Shown one piece after another: positions 11,670-23,034 of a stretch of DNA of 64,000 nt (positions are counted from its first letter, which is position 1; the number at the start of each line of letters is the position of its first letter). The translations under genes and the position numbers were made by a program. The notes below the pieces were generated by a model. It had not been told where the DNA came from, did no database searches, and was given only the letters and a program-made list of their open reading frames with translations. Source of the stretch: Pegoplata infirma. Lineage: Eukaryota; Arthropoda; Insecta; Diptera; Anthomyiidae. The stretch is from positions 156,210,162 through 156,274,161 of the forward strand of contig OY992539.1 in the NCBI GenBank assembly GCA_963921195.1. The letters run 5' to 3'.

Positions 11670-12717
11670 CTTGTTTTATTTCCACCATCCTTTCCACCAC
11701 CGTGTTATTGGCTTCATCCTCCGTGTTATCAAAGAGGTCGCATTCGTCCCCAGATTCGGTTTCGAATAAGCCAGATATATATCCCATCTGTTCTGAATCG
11801 GAGGCAACAGAACTCTCCGAATTCCTCACTGCATGGGCCTCGTCCTGAATGTCACCCATCGTGGCATCAGCTTTATCCTCCATGCCATCACAGAGGTCGC
11901 ATTCGTTACCAGATTCGGTTTCAAAAATGCCAGATGCATCACTCATCAGCCTAGAATCGGTCAGCTGAATATCAACCTTTTCCAGATTCTCCTCCCCAGC
12001 CGACTCTGCCACTGGCTTGTCTGCGTCCAAAATAGTCTTCTGGTCGCCCTTGTAGACATTGACTCTTATATGAAAAAATCCAAATCTAATAATGCCGTCA
12101 CTCCTGGCTAAAAGCGGAAGCGATTCCTCATTAACCAAGACCACTGCTTGACGACGAGCGCCCTCCATCTCACCCAATCTGGCAATTTGCCAATTCTGAG
12201 TTGGAAGGTCAGGATTGCAGACTTTTATCATCTTAAGAATCACCGCAGTGTCATTTGTAGCCATTGGGATCCATGCATGAGCTCTGGGTTGCGAGGGGAT
12301 ATCATGTTTTTCCACAACGTCCAGTCTTGCTCCAGGCCATAACTCTCCCACTTGGCTAATGGCAACCTTAAACACGGCTGCGGATCTTTCGTTCCCAAAA
12401 GCAACGAGTTTTACTCGCCCCTGATACCAACCTGCGTTGACAGTAGTAGGGAGAAAATCAGGCATACTCTCAAGGAGCCTATAGTAGATTTCATTTAGTT
12501 TAGTTTCAACTAAACTCCACTTGTCCCTTGGAATACTACAATCCCCATTTTGCCTGTTTATCACAGCCCTAACGAAGTTACCTTTAACCACTTCACTAAA
12601 AGACTGAGTCCAGACGTTGCCGGTCACCTTAGATCTCTTAGGTAAAGGTTTCTCGTCGGGCGAGCGCAACCTTTTACCAGACTTCGATAACACTGCGCAA
12701 CAGTGAAAAATAAACAA
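11632..12717 (-). CDS. LINE ORF1, DUF4780-like nucleic-acid-binding protein
   Basis: The frame is open for 361 codons. Residues ~95-200 carry the DUF4780 pattern seen in ORF1 proteins of insect LOA-type LINEs: WYQGRVKLVAFGNERSA, GELWPGA, AWIP, NPDLPTQNW, RQAVVLVNEESL, FFHIRVNVYKGD. A basic patch (KPLPKRSKV) lies near the N-terminus. The C-terminal third is acidic and holds an internal duplication: SGIFETESGNECDLCD recurs as SGLFETESGDECDLFD. No ATG opens the frame. The leftmost start is a TTG at 12717, and the likely N-terminus (MPEIQKIYS...) sits in another frame, so a frameshift near 12690 is likely. The 3' end overlaps the ORF2 start by 38 bases. Confidence 0.85.
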   Translation of the reverse strand: MFIFHCCAVLSKSGKRLRSPDEKPLPKRSKVTGNVWTQSFSEVVKGNFVRAVINRQNGDCSIPRDKWSLVETKLNEIYYRLLESMPDFLPTTVNAGWYQGRVKLVAFGNERSAAVFKVAISQVGELWPGARLDVVEKHDIPSQPRAHAWIPMATNDTAVILKMIKVCNPDLPTQNWQIARLGEMEGARRQAVVLVNEESLPLLARSDGIIRFGFFHIRVNVYKGDQKTILDADKPVAESAGEENLEKVDIQLTDSRLMSDASGIFETESGNECDLCDGMEDKADATMGDIQDEAHAVRNSESSVASDSEQMGYISGLFETESGDECDLFDNTEDEANNTVVERMVEIKQDVAVPTNKPPSL

Positions 12718-12828
12718 GAGGTATGACTATAAATTTTTTGTATTTCAGGCATGCTGAATCGAATGTCGAACTCGGTTTTTGATGTATGGTATAGTGTTCT
12801 TGCAAAATGTCTTTTAAGCACGGTGAGC

Positions 12829-14853
12829 CTCAGCGATGTTTAGGTTAAACTTTAGTGTCGACGAAAAGTGTAAGCGCTGATCGATTTCTACAATATTAAA
12901 TGTCACAAAACTGTTAACAGCGAAATCGTAGATGCTCGCATTCGCGAGATAACGCGAAATTAGTGTTTTTATATTTTGTTAAATTTTGACATTGAAGTTT
13001 TTAATTAATTGTACTTATTTAAAGGTCACAAAACAGTTATCATCAAAATCCTATCTTCTTTAAATCGCGAAAGTAATTTTTTGCTGTTTTTGTTTTCGTT
13101 TTTTATCTTTAGATATGTAGGTTTCTTTAAAATTTCGTAAAAACATGGTATGCAGTTTTACTTGTGCTTGATTAAAGGTCACACAGCTGTTGACATCGAA
13201 ATTGTAGGTGTTAAATTTCGCGAGATATCGCGTAATTATGTATTTTTTTTTTTATTATTTATTTATATTTTAAAACCGGTTCTATAGAAATAATACAAAA
13301 AAAGTGCAGTTTGATGCAGTTTGATATGACCATTAAGGGTGTTCTTATTTTTTTATTTCGGATTTTTGTGTTGCACTGGGCAGAATTTTGTTCCTTTGTA
13401 CTAAAAACTTAATAATAAAAAAATTGGAGTTAATCCGATAACTTTAAGTGGACGCGGAAACTTCCTGAAGTTTGAATAACGGATTACAAGGGGAAAAAAT
13501 TACTTTTTACTGATTTTCTCAATTTTTCCGATAGTTTAAGTTAAGTTTGAATACAAATGGTTACAGAATTGTAATGTGGAGTACATTACCTTTGTAATAA
13601 GGCAATAAAATCTAAAATCGGTTAAAAATCAGCCAAGTTATTACAACTGCCCCTGGCAACTAGCGTGTGGCAGACCACTTGATCAAAGATTTCGAGTTCA
13701 ATTTTTGAAATTGATTGAAATTATCTACTATAGCAACATTTTTTTACTCTTTACCTGCCAATGTACTAAGGTGATAGGTATTTTTCATATTGTGTTATGC
13801 TAACTTGTTTTAAATTAATGTTAAAAAGGTCTAAACTTTTTAACCCTGTTTTCAAATCTCCAATTTTAAATTTTAATTTTTCCGCGTCCACTTAAAGTTA
13901 TCGGATTAACTCCAAATTTTATTTTTTTAAGTTTTTAGTATAAAGGAACAATAATTTGCCCAGTGCCAAGCAATTAAAACATTTTAAATTTTTCCCTTAC
14001 TGTTAAGAACACCCTTAATGAGCATGTTAGAAAAAATTAAAACTGCCCACAAAAAAATTATAGCTGCTCACTTTCGCGAGAAATAGCGAAAAACAGCTTT
14101 TTGGGGGTATTTCTTGTTTTGATTAATAAAAGAAGTTTCTTTAACATTGTTGAAAAACACGAAATGCATTTTGATTTGCCATTGATTAAAGGTAATAACA
14201 TTTAAATTCTAGCTGCTCAATTCTTCGAGATATCGCTAAAGCACTCGCTAAACTACTATTTATTTATTACCTTGTGTTATTTTTGGTCTGTAAAAACATT
14301 AACTTCAATTAACGACGAAAATTTGGTATGCAGTTTGAATTCGAGGTTATTAAAGTTGACAACACTGCAAGCATAAAAATTATAGATGATCAATTTCCCG
14401 AGAAATCGCAAAATTACTGTTCAAGCTTTTATATTAATTAATTTATTTTTTCTTTAGTGTCTAAAATAAAGAAAAAATAAAAAAACGACAGTTTAAATTT
14501 TATGTGGTTTAAAGTAATAAAACTGCTCAAATCGATATCTCGAAAAATATTTTTTTTTTTATTGTTTTTAATTTTGCGAATTCTCGCGAAATTGAGAAGA
14601 TATGGTTTCGATGTTAACTGTTTTGTGACCTGTAAATAAATACAATTAAAACTGCATACTCAGTTTTTGAAGATATTTAAAAAACTTCATTGTCAAAATT
14701 TTAGAAAATACAAAAACCCTAATTTCGCGATATCTCGCGAATGCGAGCAGCTACGATTTCGCTGTTAACCGTTTTGTGACATTTAATCAAGTAGAAATCC
14801 AACTGCGTTTACACTTTTCGTCGACACTAAAGTTGAACCTAAACACCGCTGAG
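12829..14853. mobile_element. 2-kb foldback element with modular inverted arms
   Basis: The left end (TCAGCGATGTTTAGGTT...) is repeated inverted at the right end (...AACCTAAACACCGCTGA), and the arms match for several hundred bases. Inner parts of the arms also pair: 13337-13480 with about 13880-14025 (TTAAGGGTGTTCTTA and TAAGAACACCCTTAA). Within the left arm a module with GGTCACAAAAC-like then TTCGCGAGATA-like motifs repeats near 12897, 13021 and 13175. Long ends built from repeated modules recall Foldback and Galileo-type elements (inference). No transposase is present. Confidence 0.8.
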
Positions 14854-15000
14854 GGTAGTTGTTGTTATCAACTACAATTTCGGTCGTTTTTGTATGAAAA
14901 AATCTTAAACAACTTTTTTTTGTAGAAATTTCAGAAAATAAATACAAAAATTATACTACATTGTAGCAGTAGTTGTTTTATGTAGTTGTTTGATTTTTAT
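14854..15000. other. short spacer, nothing recognised
   Basis: AT-rich sequence with several TAGTTGTT-like motifs between the foldback and the next repeat element. Confidence 0.4.
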
Positions 15001-16212
15001 ACCCTACACCACTCTGTGGTACAGGGTATAATGAGTTTGTGCTGATGTTTGTAACTACCCGAAATATTGGTCCTAGACCTACCTTCAAGTATACCGATCG
15101 ACTCAGAATTACTTTTTGAGTCGATTTAGCGATGTCCGTCCGTCCGTCTGTCCATCTATCGGGTTAAGCACGATACGGGTCGTAGTTTTCAATCAATTGA
15201 CTTGAAATTTGAAACTTAAGCATATTTTGGCCCAAGGACGAAGCCTATTGAAATTGGAAAAAAATCGGTCCATGTTAAGACCTAGCCCCCATACAAACGC
15301 ACCCTTTGGATTCGGCTTAAATGACTCTATTAGATATCGCTTTACAATTGATCAGGTAATAAAATTTTATATGCACGAATCACCATTCCAAATTTCAAAG
15401 GAATCGGGTCAGTCCTTCTGGTAGCCCCCATACAAACCACCCTCCCGATTTTCACATAATTCCCTCAAAATTCATAAAAATGGAAATATTTGATAAACAT
15501 TTTATTTTTAGTTGTTAAACGTGTACTTATGTAATCTAATCAAATCGGAATATAATTGGACCATTTTTGGACTTACACTTAGAAAATTATGTCATTAACT
15601 GTTTGTAGGTTATTTTAAAAAGTTATCAGTAAAGTCATTTTAAAAGAAAAATCACTTATTTTATAAAGGATTTAATTTTTTTACTGTTTCTGTAGTTTAA
15701 AAAAAATAATTTACTGTATTAAAAACGAATTTTCTGTTACATTTAATTTCGGCAGTAAAATATTTCTTCTATAGTTTTACTGTTTTTCAATACAAAATAA
15801 CTGAATATTCACTAGTTTTTTAATGTTTTGGTTAGTCATTAAAATAACATTTAAAATTGACTGTAATGTGTTTTTATTTTAAATGAAAAAACAGTGGAAT
15901 GGTTTTTAAATAAAATTTCATTTGTTTTAAGTGAATATTCACTGGAATTTACCTACATAATTCATTGAGTGTAGTCCCCCATATAAAAATTTCGACCTAT
16001 ATTCAGTTAAATCGGTCTATTGACAAAAAAAATAAATCAATTCCACTAAAATTTGATCTGTGTGTGTTTTCTACACTAAATAAAGATCTAACAAAAGACA
16101 GATCCAATCGGTCCATGTTTGGACTTGGGGCCCATTTTCCGGAAAACACTGGTGTAGGGTATAATATGGTCGGTCTGGACCGACTATAACTTTCTTACTT
16201 GTTTTTTTTTTC
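15001..16212 (+). mobile_element. unclassified non-autonomous repeat element with terminal hairpins
   Basis: The left end folds as a hairpin (ACCCTACACCA ... TGGTACAGGGT) and is followed by a GTCCGTCCGTCCGTCTGTCC tract and several CCCCCATACAAAC motifs. The right end carries GGTGTAGGGTATAAT, a hairpin at 16169-16184 (GTCGGTC, loop TG, GACCGAC), then CTTACTTGT and T runs. I remember similar sequences as common repeats of higher flies but cannot name the superfamily. A MITE is nested at 15576-15971. The frames at 15209 and 15965 are shadows. Confidence 0.6.
15576..15971. mobile_element. TA-flanked MITE (CACTTAG...TTGAGTG)
   Basis: This 396-bp AT-rich insert is bounded by TA on both sides, with imperfect inverted ends (CACTTAGAAAATTATGT versus CACTCAATGAATTATGT). 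It interrupts the host repeat between GGACT and GTCCCCC. Confidence 0.65.
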
Positions 16213-16788
16213 AAACTCGTTTTTTTACAAATTTTTATTGCAAACGAATGTGTCTGACGAGTTGGTCGTTCGGGATGGAATTATTTTTATACAAAATAAA
16301 TAATATCTAAAAAAATAAATAATATTTTATTAAATTTAATATTAACAAAAAATATATTTTTGGAAAAATATTCTTGAGCGAAAGATGATATAACGCTCAC
16401 AATAGCGTACGTAAAAACCAAATAAAATGTATGCTGTGTTTTGCTATAAGCATGCCTGCCTGACATCTTTCTTTTCCTTGAATTATTTACATGAAATAGT
16501 AATGCAAAATAATCCTTTTTTTATAAAGCAATTTTAGCAAAGCATTTCGTTTTTTTTTTTCAGACAAATTTTAATCACGAGCTGCGAAAATTTGAAATAT
16601 GTAAACTATTAAAAAACAAAGGTTAATGCAATCAATTTATTTTGTTTAACATTTTATTAATATAACTAGTCGAATAGCCTGTCCCTGCCAGGCGGAACAC
16701 CAAATCACTTTTCTTAATAATTCTAATTTTTTACCAAACTTTATAAAAATTATGTTTTTGCTTCAAAAATTTAATATTGCTATATTGA
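16213..16788. other. AT-rich spacer, nothing recognised
   Basis: No gene, inverted repeat or tandem structure was recognised between the previous repeat and the hAT-like target site. Confidence 0.4.
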
Positions 16789-17020
16789 GTTACATCCAGG
16801 GCCGGGTTAAGGTATTTGGGGGCCCCACTGGAAAAAAATTAAAAATCGAATGACAAGAAAAAGCTTTTAAATTTATATTTATTATAGTTTTTTTGGTACA
16901 AATTCAATTCATGCTATTAACTGTTTTAAGAAATGCAACCTACACAAAAAATAGTAGTAAATAAATACAAAACAAAAATAGAAATTAATATTCAGCCTTA
17001 GTGTTAACTCAACCGACTAA

Positions 17021-17600
17021 CAAGGAAGGTCTTTCACAGGGCAGCTACGGATTGTCCAGAAACTTTAATATGGAAATGGGGGGGATATAAGAGTTACCTG
17101 TTTTTTTAGCTGCCCAATCTCAAATTTAAAAAAGGGTTGCCACCTAATGAAAAAATAAGATCTTTCAGGAAAATCCGTATAAAAGACGAACTAGCAGGAA
17201 TTTCGCAAAACGAAAAAATACGGGTCAGCTTAATTTTGATAGAGATTATTATATATGATTTTGGTGGTCATACGTATATACATCTACATATAAACTACCC
17301 TAACTATTTTACATATTTGACAATAACGAAATTAATGAAGCTGAATTTGGACACGACCGATACACCATTGGATAAGCCTTCAAAAATCCTTTCGATCTGT
17401 ATAAAATGTTTACATAGTTTCTTTTGAAGAAATGGGAAAAATCCTCAAAAAACGAAAAAAATCCCGTTTTTTCCCCTCTCCTTTGACCCGCTAAAGAGAT
17501 TGGGCAGCTATAAAATAACAGGACCTCTTATTTTGCTCCCCTCTATCCCATATGCAAGTTTCAGCACAATCGGTGGGTGCCCTGTGAAAGACCTTCCTTG
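17021..17600. mobile_element. MITE with 3-bp TAA duplication
   Basis: Inverted ends CAAGGAAGGTCTTTCACAGG / CCTGTGAAAGACCTTCCTTG match over more than 20 bp. TAA lies on each side (17018-17020, 17601-17603). A 3-bp TAA/TTA duplication suggests PIF/Harbinger affinity. The frame at 17137-17427 inside is not convincing. Confidence 0.7.
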
Positions 17601-17701
17601 TAAGTGTTATTGCATAAATTGCATAAGTTTTTACTTTTTGTATACTTAAATACGTTGTAAAATAAAATAGTACTTCAATTTTGGGAACATGTTGAGTTTA
17701 C

Positions 17702-18236
17702 TGGCATTGGTCCAAAAAAAGAAATAAATTGAAAATAGCCCTTTTAACGATGATTTCGAAATTGTCGGCGACACGTTTTTAGCGAGTTATCTCGACATGA
17801 AGTTTTTTGCTTATATCTTCGTTATTTATCGTTCGATTTACCAATATTTCGTTCGAAGTATTGGTGTCATTCGAAAGGTAATTGAAATATCTTTCATTTT
17901 GGCAAAAAAAAAATTAACCCATAAAAGGCCAATTTTTTTTTTTTTTTTGAGAAAAAAATTTTTTTTTTTTAGAATTTTCGTAAAAAAAGTTTTTCTGCGT
18001 AGAGGCCTTCGGCCAGGCTTAGGGATTACAAACTCCATAAATTAGTTTAGCGGCTTCGCTAAATAAAGTTTTTTGTGTATTAAGCCTTTTTCTAGTTATA
18101 ATATTCGAATTTCAAGTCGACATAACTCGCGAACCAGATCTAGCCGACAAAAAATTACCCTAATATTTTCGGTTTGTAATCAAAAGATCTATCTCTGGTA
18201 AAAATTTAGGATCAATCCAACCAATGCCAGTAAACT
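17702..18236. mobile_element. palindromic MITE
   Basis: TTTACTGGCATTGG on the left is matched by CCAATGCCAGTAAA on the right. Poly(A)/poly(T) tracts at 17905-17990 form the centre. Borders are approximate and no target duplication is clear. Confidence 0.55.
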
Positions 18237-18394
18237 AAACTTAAGCCCTATTTTGAATTGGTTTAGATAAAGTTTTCTTTCGTGATTTCTTTTCTGCAAA
18301 ATCTTAAATTATATCTTCAAATTCTATTTTTTGGAGGACATCACTTTCTATGCACATAATTGATAAATTAGTTAGCTGTTCTTGTGACATGGTA

Positions 18395-19369
18395 CACGCA
18401 AAAAAATCCGGTGTGTAAAATTATGCAATCATGCTTGGTAAATTTTTTTTTCTATAGAGTTTTAACATTTTTCGCAAACCTTGTTTTGTTTTCCTCTGTC
18501 AAAGCTAAAATTTCATATTTATGTTGTTAACAAATATTACCAAGCTTGCTTGGCACATTGCAAGTACTTTTAAACATTATGCTAAACGACTTGTTTATTA
18601 TTACCCGCTACTAAATTGATTTATTTATGTTAAAACTTGGTAAATTTTTGAATGGGCGTGTACAGGAGACCTAATACACGAACGAAAAAATGTTCAGTTC
18701 ATTTGAACTAGTTCAACTGAACTAGTTCATTCAATAACTCTAATTTCAGGCATCAATCCAAATGAACGTGTGAAAAAAAACTACATAAATAAACAAATTC
18801 ATTCAACAAGGTTAGTATAAAATTTTGTTTGTTTTTGTTTAATATTTTGTAAAATTAATTAACTTTTAATTGTTTTTTTTTTTTCTAGGTATACGAAGGA
18901 AGATGCAGTATAGTTAATATGTATCTACATATTAGATATGTAAGTTTTGTGTATTTTGTGTTTAATATAATTGTATTTTTATTGTTTATATTTTATTTTA
19001 TGTGTTGTATGTATTTTTATTGTATTGTATATATTTTATTGTATGTGTTGTATTGTTTTTATTGTATTTAATTTTAGTAATATTAAATAAATAATGAAAA
19101 AAAAAAATATTACTAAATTTCTTTTATTTTTTATACTAAACAAGATTGGGTATTTTTATTAAGCATTTAAGTTTTTTTTTTTATACGACACGAATGGCAA
19201 TATTTACCAAGCACTTTTGGGCAAATTTAGTTAAAATTTTGTTTACTGGGATGTTCCTAAGCGTTTTGGCAAAATATCAAAATATATTGTTTAATGGGAT
19301 TCCTCCCTATCTGCTTGGTAAAATTGGAACATTTTATTATGAAATCGCACCTAAGTTTTTTTTTGCGTG
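18395..19369. mobile_element. TA-flanked element with CACGCAAAAAAA ends
   Basis: It starts CACGCAAAAAAATCC and ends TTTTTTTTGCGTG, with TA on both sides (18393-18394, 19370-19371). The termini are the same as family A, but the interior is different: short GAACTAGTTC palindromes near 18704-18730 and AT-rich DNA. It may be a relative of family A or a longer copy with its own insert at about 18650-19140. Confidence 0.65.
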
Positions 19370-19539
19370 TAGTTCGTAATTTCTTTATTATTCTCTTTAG
19401 CTGTGAAAACGAGCGGTTTTAATCGAACACTTTTGTGTTTATTGTCTTAAATAATTTATTTTAACAAAAAAAAATCATGTCACTTGTTGAATGACTTCAA
19501 GTTTGACAATTCTAGGGATCCCCCAATAAAGATCAACAT

Positions 19540-20107
19540 CAGTTGTAATTGGGATCGCGTTCGAGAAGGATCCATTCGTTGCTGTAGTTATATTGGTTAA
19601 ATACAGACACGTGTGTGTGTTTGTTGTACGCTCGTACTAATTGCATCTCACCCACACTTGCTTTGGTGGAGTTTCGATTAATAACAGCATATTTTGCGGT
19701 ATTTCTACTGGATCAATGTGCTATCGTTTGGCGTTTATATGCTGGTGTCGGCCATTTTATAAGTAAATGGTGGACACGTTGTGACGAAAATAAAATAATT
19801 TGGATTTGATAATCACCTCATTGGATGAATATACTGGTGGGAGAGCACCAATAATAAAACTCAGACGTTAATCACATAATTTTCATGCCTTCCATTACAA
19901 AGGTAATGGTTGTTTGATGAAATAAATTGGATTTATCACATAATTGGATTGATATACTGGTGGGAGAGCACCAATAATAAAACTCGGAAGTTAATCACAT
20001 AGACTTTATGCCTTTCATTACAAAGGTAATGGAAGTTTGGTGCATGGAGCTATTGGAAGAAGACCCTGCCTTTTTGTGCCGGCATTTAAATTAAAATCCA
20101 AAAAAAA
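19540..20107 (+). mobile_element. retroposon with poly(A) tail and 15-bp duplication (SINE-like)
   Basis: This 568-bp unit ends in a poly(A) run and is flanked by perfect AATAAAGATCAACAT copies (19525-19539, 20108-20122). This is the signature of LINE-mediated retroposition. It contains two tandem ~123-bp repeats, each with a hairpin TGGTGGGAGAGCACCA and a second hairpin CCATTACAAAGGTAATGG (one arm base changed in the second copy). No protein frame or clear tRNA head was seen. It could be a SINE, a retrocopied non-coding RNA or a LINE 3' fragment. Confidence 0.8.
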
Positions 20108-20306
20108 AATAAAGATCAACATAAAAAGTAAATTTGACAGCTTTTCATATTATAAATTCAGTCTGACAGCGACACTCACTATAACCTGATTACCAAGAAA
20201 ACCAAAAATACACTCTAAAAAAATTTTGATGAGATAAAATATGTAGTAAAAATCCGAAATAAAATTTGTATAAAAAAAAAAAAATCTTGTAAGCGAATAT
20301 GTTATA

Positions 20307-20567
20307 CACTCAAAATAATTCTGCAGTAAAAATATTAGTAAGTGATTTGGTAACAAAATCTACTAATAAGTTACTAATTACCAGTAGTACGGTAGTTTTT
20401 TAGTATCTTCAAAGTACTAAAATTAGTAATTTTTACTGGTTTTGAATAATATTAGTAAAAAATTTTAGTGTTGATTACCAACGCCTGCACTAGATCATTT
20501 TGGACTAAAAAATTAGTTCATTAGTAAAATTTTTAGTATTGAATACCCACGTTTTTTTTTTTGGGTG
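20307..20567. mobile_element. TA-flanked MITE (CACTCAAA...TTGGGTG)
   Basis: This 261-bp AT-rich element has TA on both sides (20305-20306, 20568-20569) and short inverted ends, and is built of AGTAxTAATTTTTAGTA-type inverted motifs. It sits near the right end of the hAT-like element. Confidence 0.65.
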
Positions 20568-20639
20568 TACTTTCTACTTCTGGGGGCCCCCTTGAGGTCG
20601 GGGCCCTGGGCACGTGCCCTAAGCGCTACTGGTTACATC

Positions 20640-21182
20640 AATATATTTCCCAAACTGGAAAAAAATTTTAAGACTATAAAAGGTTTTATTGATAAAATTT
20701 TAGAACTAAATTTAGCACTCCCATTTCGTTTCCGTCCTTAAACCGGATATCAAAAATCCATCGTGTGGATCTGTCCCATTGTCACTCCTATATACATGGC
20801 AATTTGTATCTTTCTTACCCGAGTAAAAATAAACATATATAACAATATATAACTTGATACAAACCTAACGAATCATATATGATCATTAGAGTGTCCCTTA
20901 TTTTGGAAATGTTGAGACGGTACCCCCTCATTTTTTTCCTTTTGACTAAAAAATAACTCAGGAAAAATTTTACGCCCCTACGACCACGCCTTCCCTACGC
21001 GACGGGGCCGTAAAGAGCGGGCCTTAAAAAGCATTTTTCCATACAAAGCAAAAAATTTTTTTTTTTGATTTTAAATTTTTTTGTTATTAATTATATTATT
21101 CACGACAAAAAATTTGATTTTGGTGGGATGAGGCTTTCAGTTTCGAAAAAAAAAATTTTGAGCTTTTGGGGTCCTACAGTAA
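20640..21182. other. mixed repeat remnants
   Basis: A truncated CCCGAGTAAAAAT end with an ATATATAAC interior (about 20818-20885) belongs to the family that fills 48-63 kb. The rest, including a C-rich TACGCCCCTACGACCACGCC patch near 20970, is unrecognised. Confidence 0.45.
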
Positions 21183-22187
21183 AATAACGCAAATTACTTG
21201 CACAAAAATTTATCGAAAAAAAACAACAAAAAACAAATACATTTTCATTTTGTATTTTTGTGTGCGGTGTTCGTTTATTTTTTGTGTTATAAAAACGTAA
21301 AAAGGAAATTGATAAATAAAATAAAAATAAATTAATAAATAAAAAAAAATAATTAGTTTTCTAAAAGATAAATAAATGTAAGATAAAAGAATGTTAAAGT
21401 TAATTTTGCTTTCATCACTTAAAACACATTAAGAAAAACCAATGGAGTACCAGACGTATGTTTCGATGAATAACAAATGGAATGATAAAGTGAGTATACC
21501 CGCATTCCGAAGACACCAATAAGGTTTAATAGATTTTTAGTTAAAAATTAGTGTTTGGTAATAATTTTCTATTTTTACAGGGTACTGCTAAATAAATTTT
21601 TGATGCTATGGCGAATCCTTCACTACAATAAAGAGCGTGGACACTAATCCTGCCTTTAGTTATAAAATTAAAACCTAAAAACCCAAAGCCAAGGGAGTCC
21701 AGACCTGTTTTGATGAGTTACAAATGGAATGACAAAGTAAGTGTTCCTCCTTACCAAGAGACCAATGGGGTTTACCAATTTTTTAAATTAAAAATTTATG
21801 TTTTGTAATAATTTTCTATTTTTACAGGATGCTTTTAAATAAATTCGTGAAGCTATAGCGGATTCTTTACTTCAAGAAGAAGCGCAGGCAGCAGTCACTC
21901 GAGAAAATTGTACAAAAAGGGTCAGTTGGTCGATGGTAAATTAGATCCTACACTCATAGAAATATCTTAGTAGAAAAATTAGTAAACCCATTGTAGATCA
22001 AGTTTTACAGAATAACGCCGTATTCAACAAAAATTAATGTTGATATCGTTGAATAATCAGTAAAGTTGAATCAACTTTTTACAACGCTTATACAGAATTC
22101 AATAGATAAATCAAAATAGAAAAAACAACCCTGTTCGTTCATTTTTTTTTTTATTATTAACGAGTGACGAGTGAGTTGGTAGCAATG

Positions 22188-23034
22188 CACTATGGTTCCA
22201 AATCCATTTTTTTTGGCAGAAATTAAAAAAATAAAATTTAACAAATTTTCAAAAGCTTATACATTTCCTCAATGTCAACACTATAAGCAATCAAGAAAGT
22301 ATAATGAAAAAAAATTGGTGCCAATTCTGTCAGTTTGCTAGGCTTTCAAAGTTGAAAGTTTTAAGACGTATAATACAACCGGAGTGAAATCAATATTACA
22401 GTTATACAAACGGCAAATGGGAAAAACAAAAATTATAAAGAGGCTAAAGGGACAAATTAAAACCTAAGGATACTAGTTCTTCTTTAAAATTCCTATTTTA
22501 CAGTTAATGCATCTTTGGCGTTATTCTTGGGTGTTTTGATTATGAGGATTTTGGAGCCAAAATAGCCTATATCTTTCGAGGACAAAACGTTGTGTTTGGG
22601 CACGAACTTGCATGAGTCTTTAAACGTGAAAGTGTTTTCAATATTGTATATTTAATATTAAAATTTACATCTTGCCAGCATTTTTTGGCAAACTCCCACA
22701 ATTTCCATTTTAGTTTAGCACACATTTCGGCCAAATTTGATGTTTTTTGCTTGACACGTTTTCAAATTATTTTTTTTTATATTTTTTTTTACCTTCCGTA
22801 AAGCTAATTAATTAAGAAAAATAAATTTTTTTAAAAAAAATAAAATTTTTTCCAAAAAAAAAAAAAAATTTTTAAAAAAAAAATTAAAAAAAAAAAAAAT
22901 TAAAAAAATTTTTTTTTTTTTGACAATCGATTTTTGATTGCGTTAAGAGATAAAAATCATCCCAGAATTAATCCAAGTGACCTTGCTTCATTTTTTGAAT
23001 TTATGCCAGAAAAAATGCATTTGGGACCATAGTG
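22188..23034. mobile_element. Transib-like non-autonomous transposon (M)
   Basis: Ends are CACTATGGTTCCAAAT and ATTTGGGACCATAGTG. CACTATGG fits the CACWATGG consensus reported for Transib termini. A 5-bp duplication CAATG flanks it (22183-22187, 23035-23039). A related C copy near 30420 reads GTAGCAATGTGAAATG without the insert, confirming the borders. The interior is AT-rich with long A and T runs around 22850-22925 and no transposase. Confidence 0.8.

Larger units (their letters stand above)
7974..12828 (-). mobile_element. LOA-type non-LTR retrotransposon (LINE), near full length
   Basis: The element is read right to left with ORF1 then ORF2. The 3' end at 7974-7990 is a short run of AACCTA units, in keeping with LINEs that end in short tandem repeats rather than poly(A). 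The pairing of a DUF4780-like ORF1 with an APE-RT-RNase H ORF2 suggests the LOA/R1-related group (family knowledge). The 5' border lies somewhere in 12720-12828, next to the foldback element. No target duplication could be assigned. Confidence 0.75.
16797..20631. mobile_element. hAT-like transposon, non-coding, carrying five further insertions
   Basis: The element begins CAGGGCCGGGTTAAGG and ends ...GCGCTACTG. It is flanked by the perfect 8-bp duplication GTTACATC (16789-16796 and 20632-20639), the hAT hallmark. Both ends contain GGGGGCCCC-type tracts a little way in. No transposase was found. Nested inside are elements at 17021-17600, 17702-18236, 18395-19369, 19540-20107 and 20307-20567, which account for most of its length. 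Confidence 0.8.

Noticed and set aside
17797..18045. 82-codon plus and 66-codon minus frames over the same bases
   Set aside because: F/K-rich translations of poly(T)/poly(A) at the centre of a palindromic MITE.
19801..20036. Hammerhead ribozyme in the double-hairpin repeat
   Set aside because: GGATGAAT before a stem is suggestive, but the CTGATGA and GAAA core is not present in the right order.
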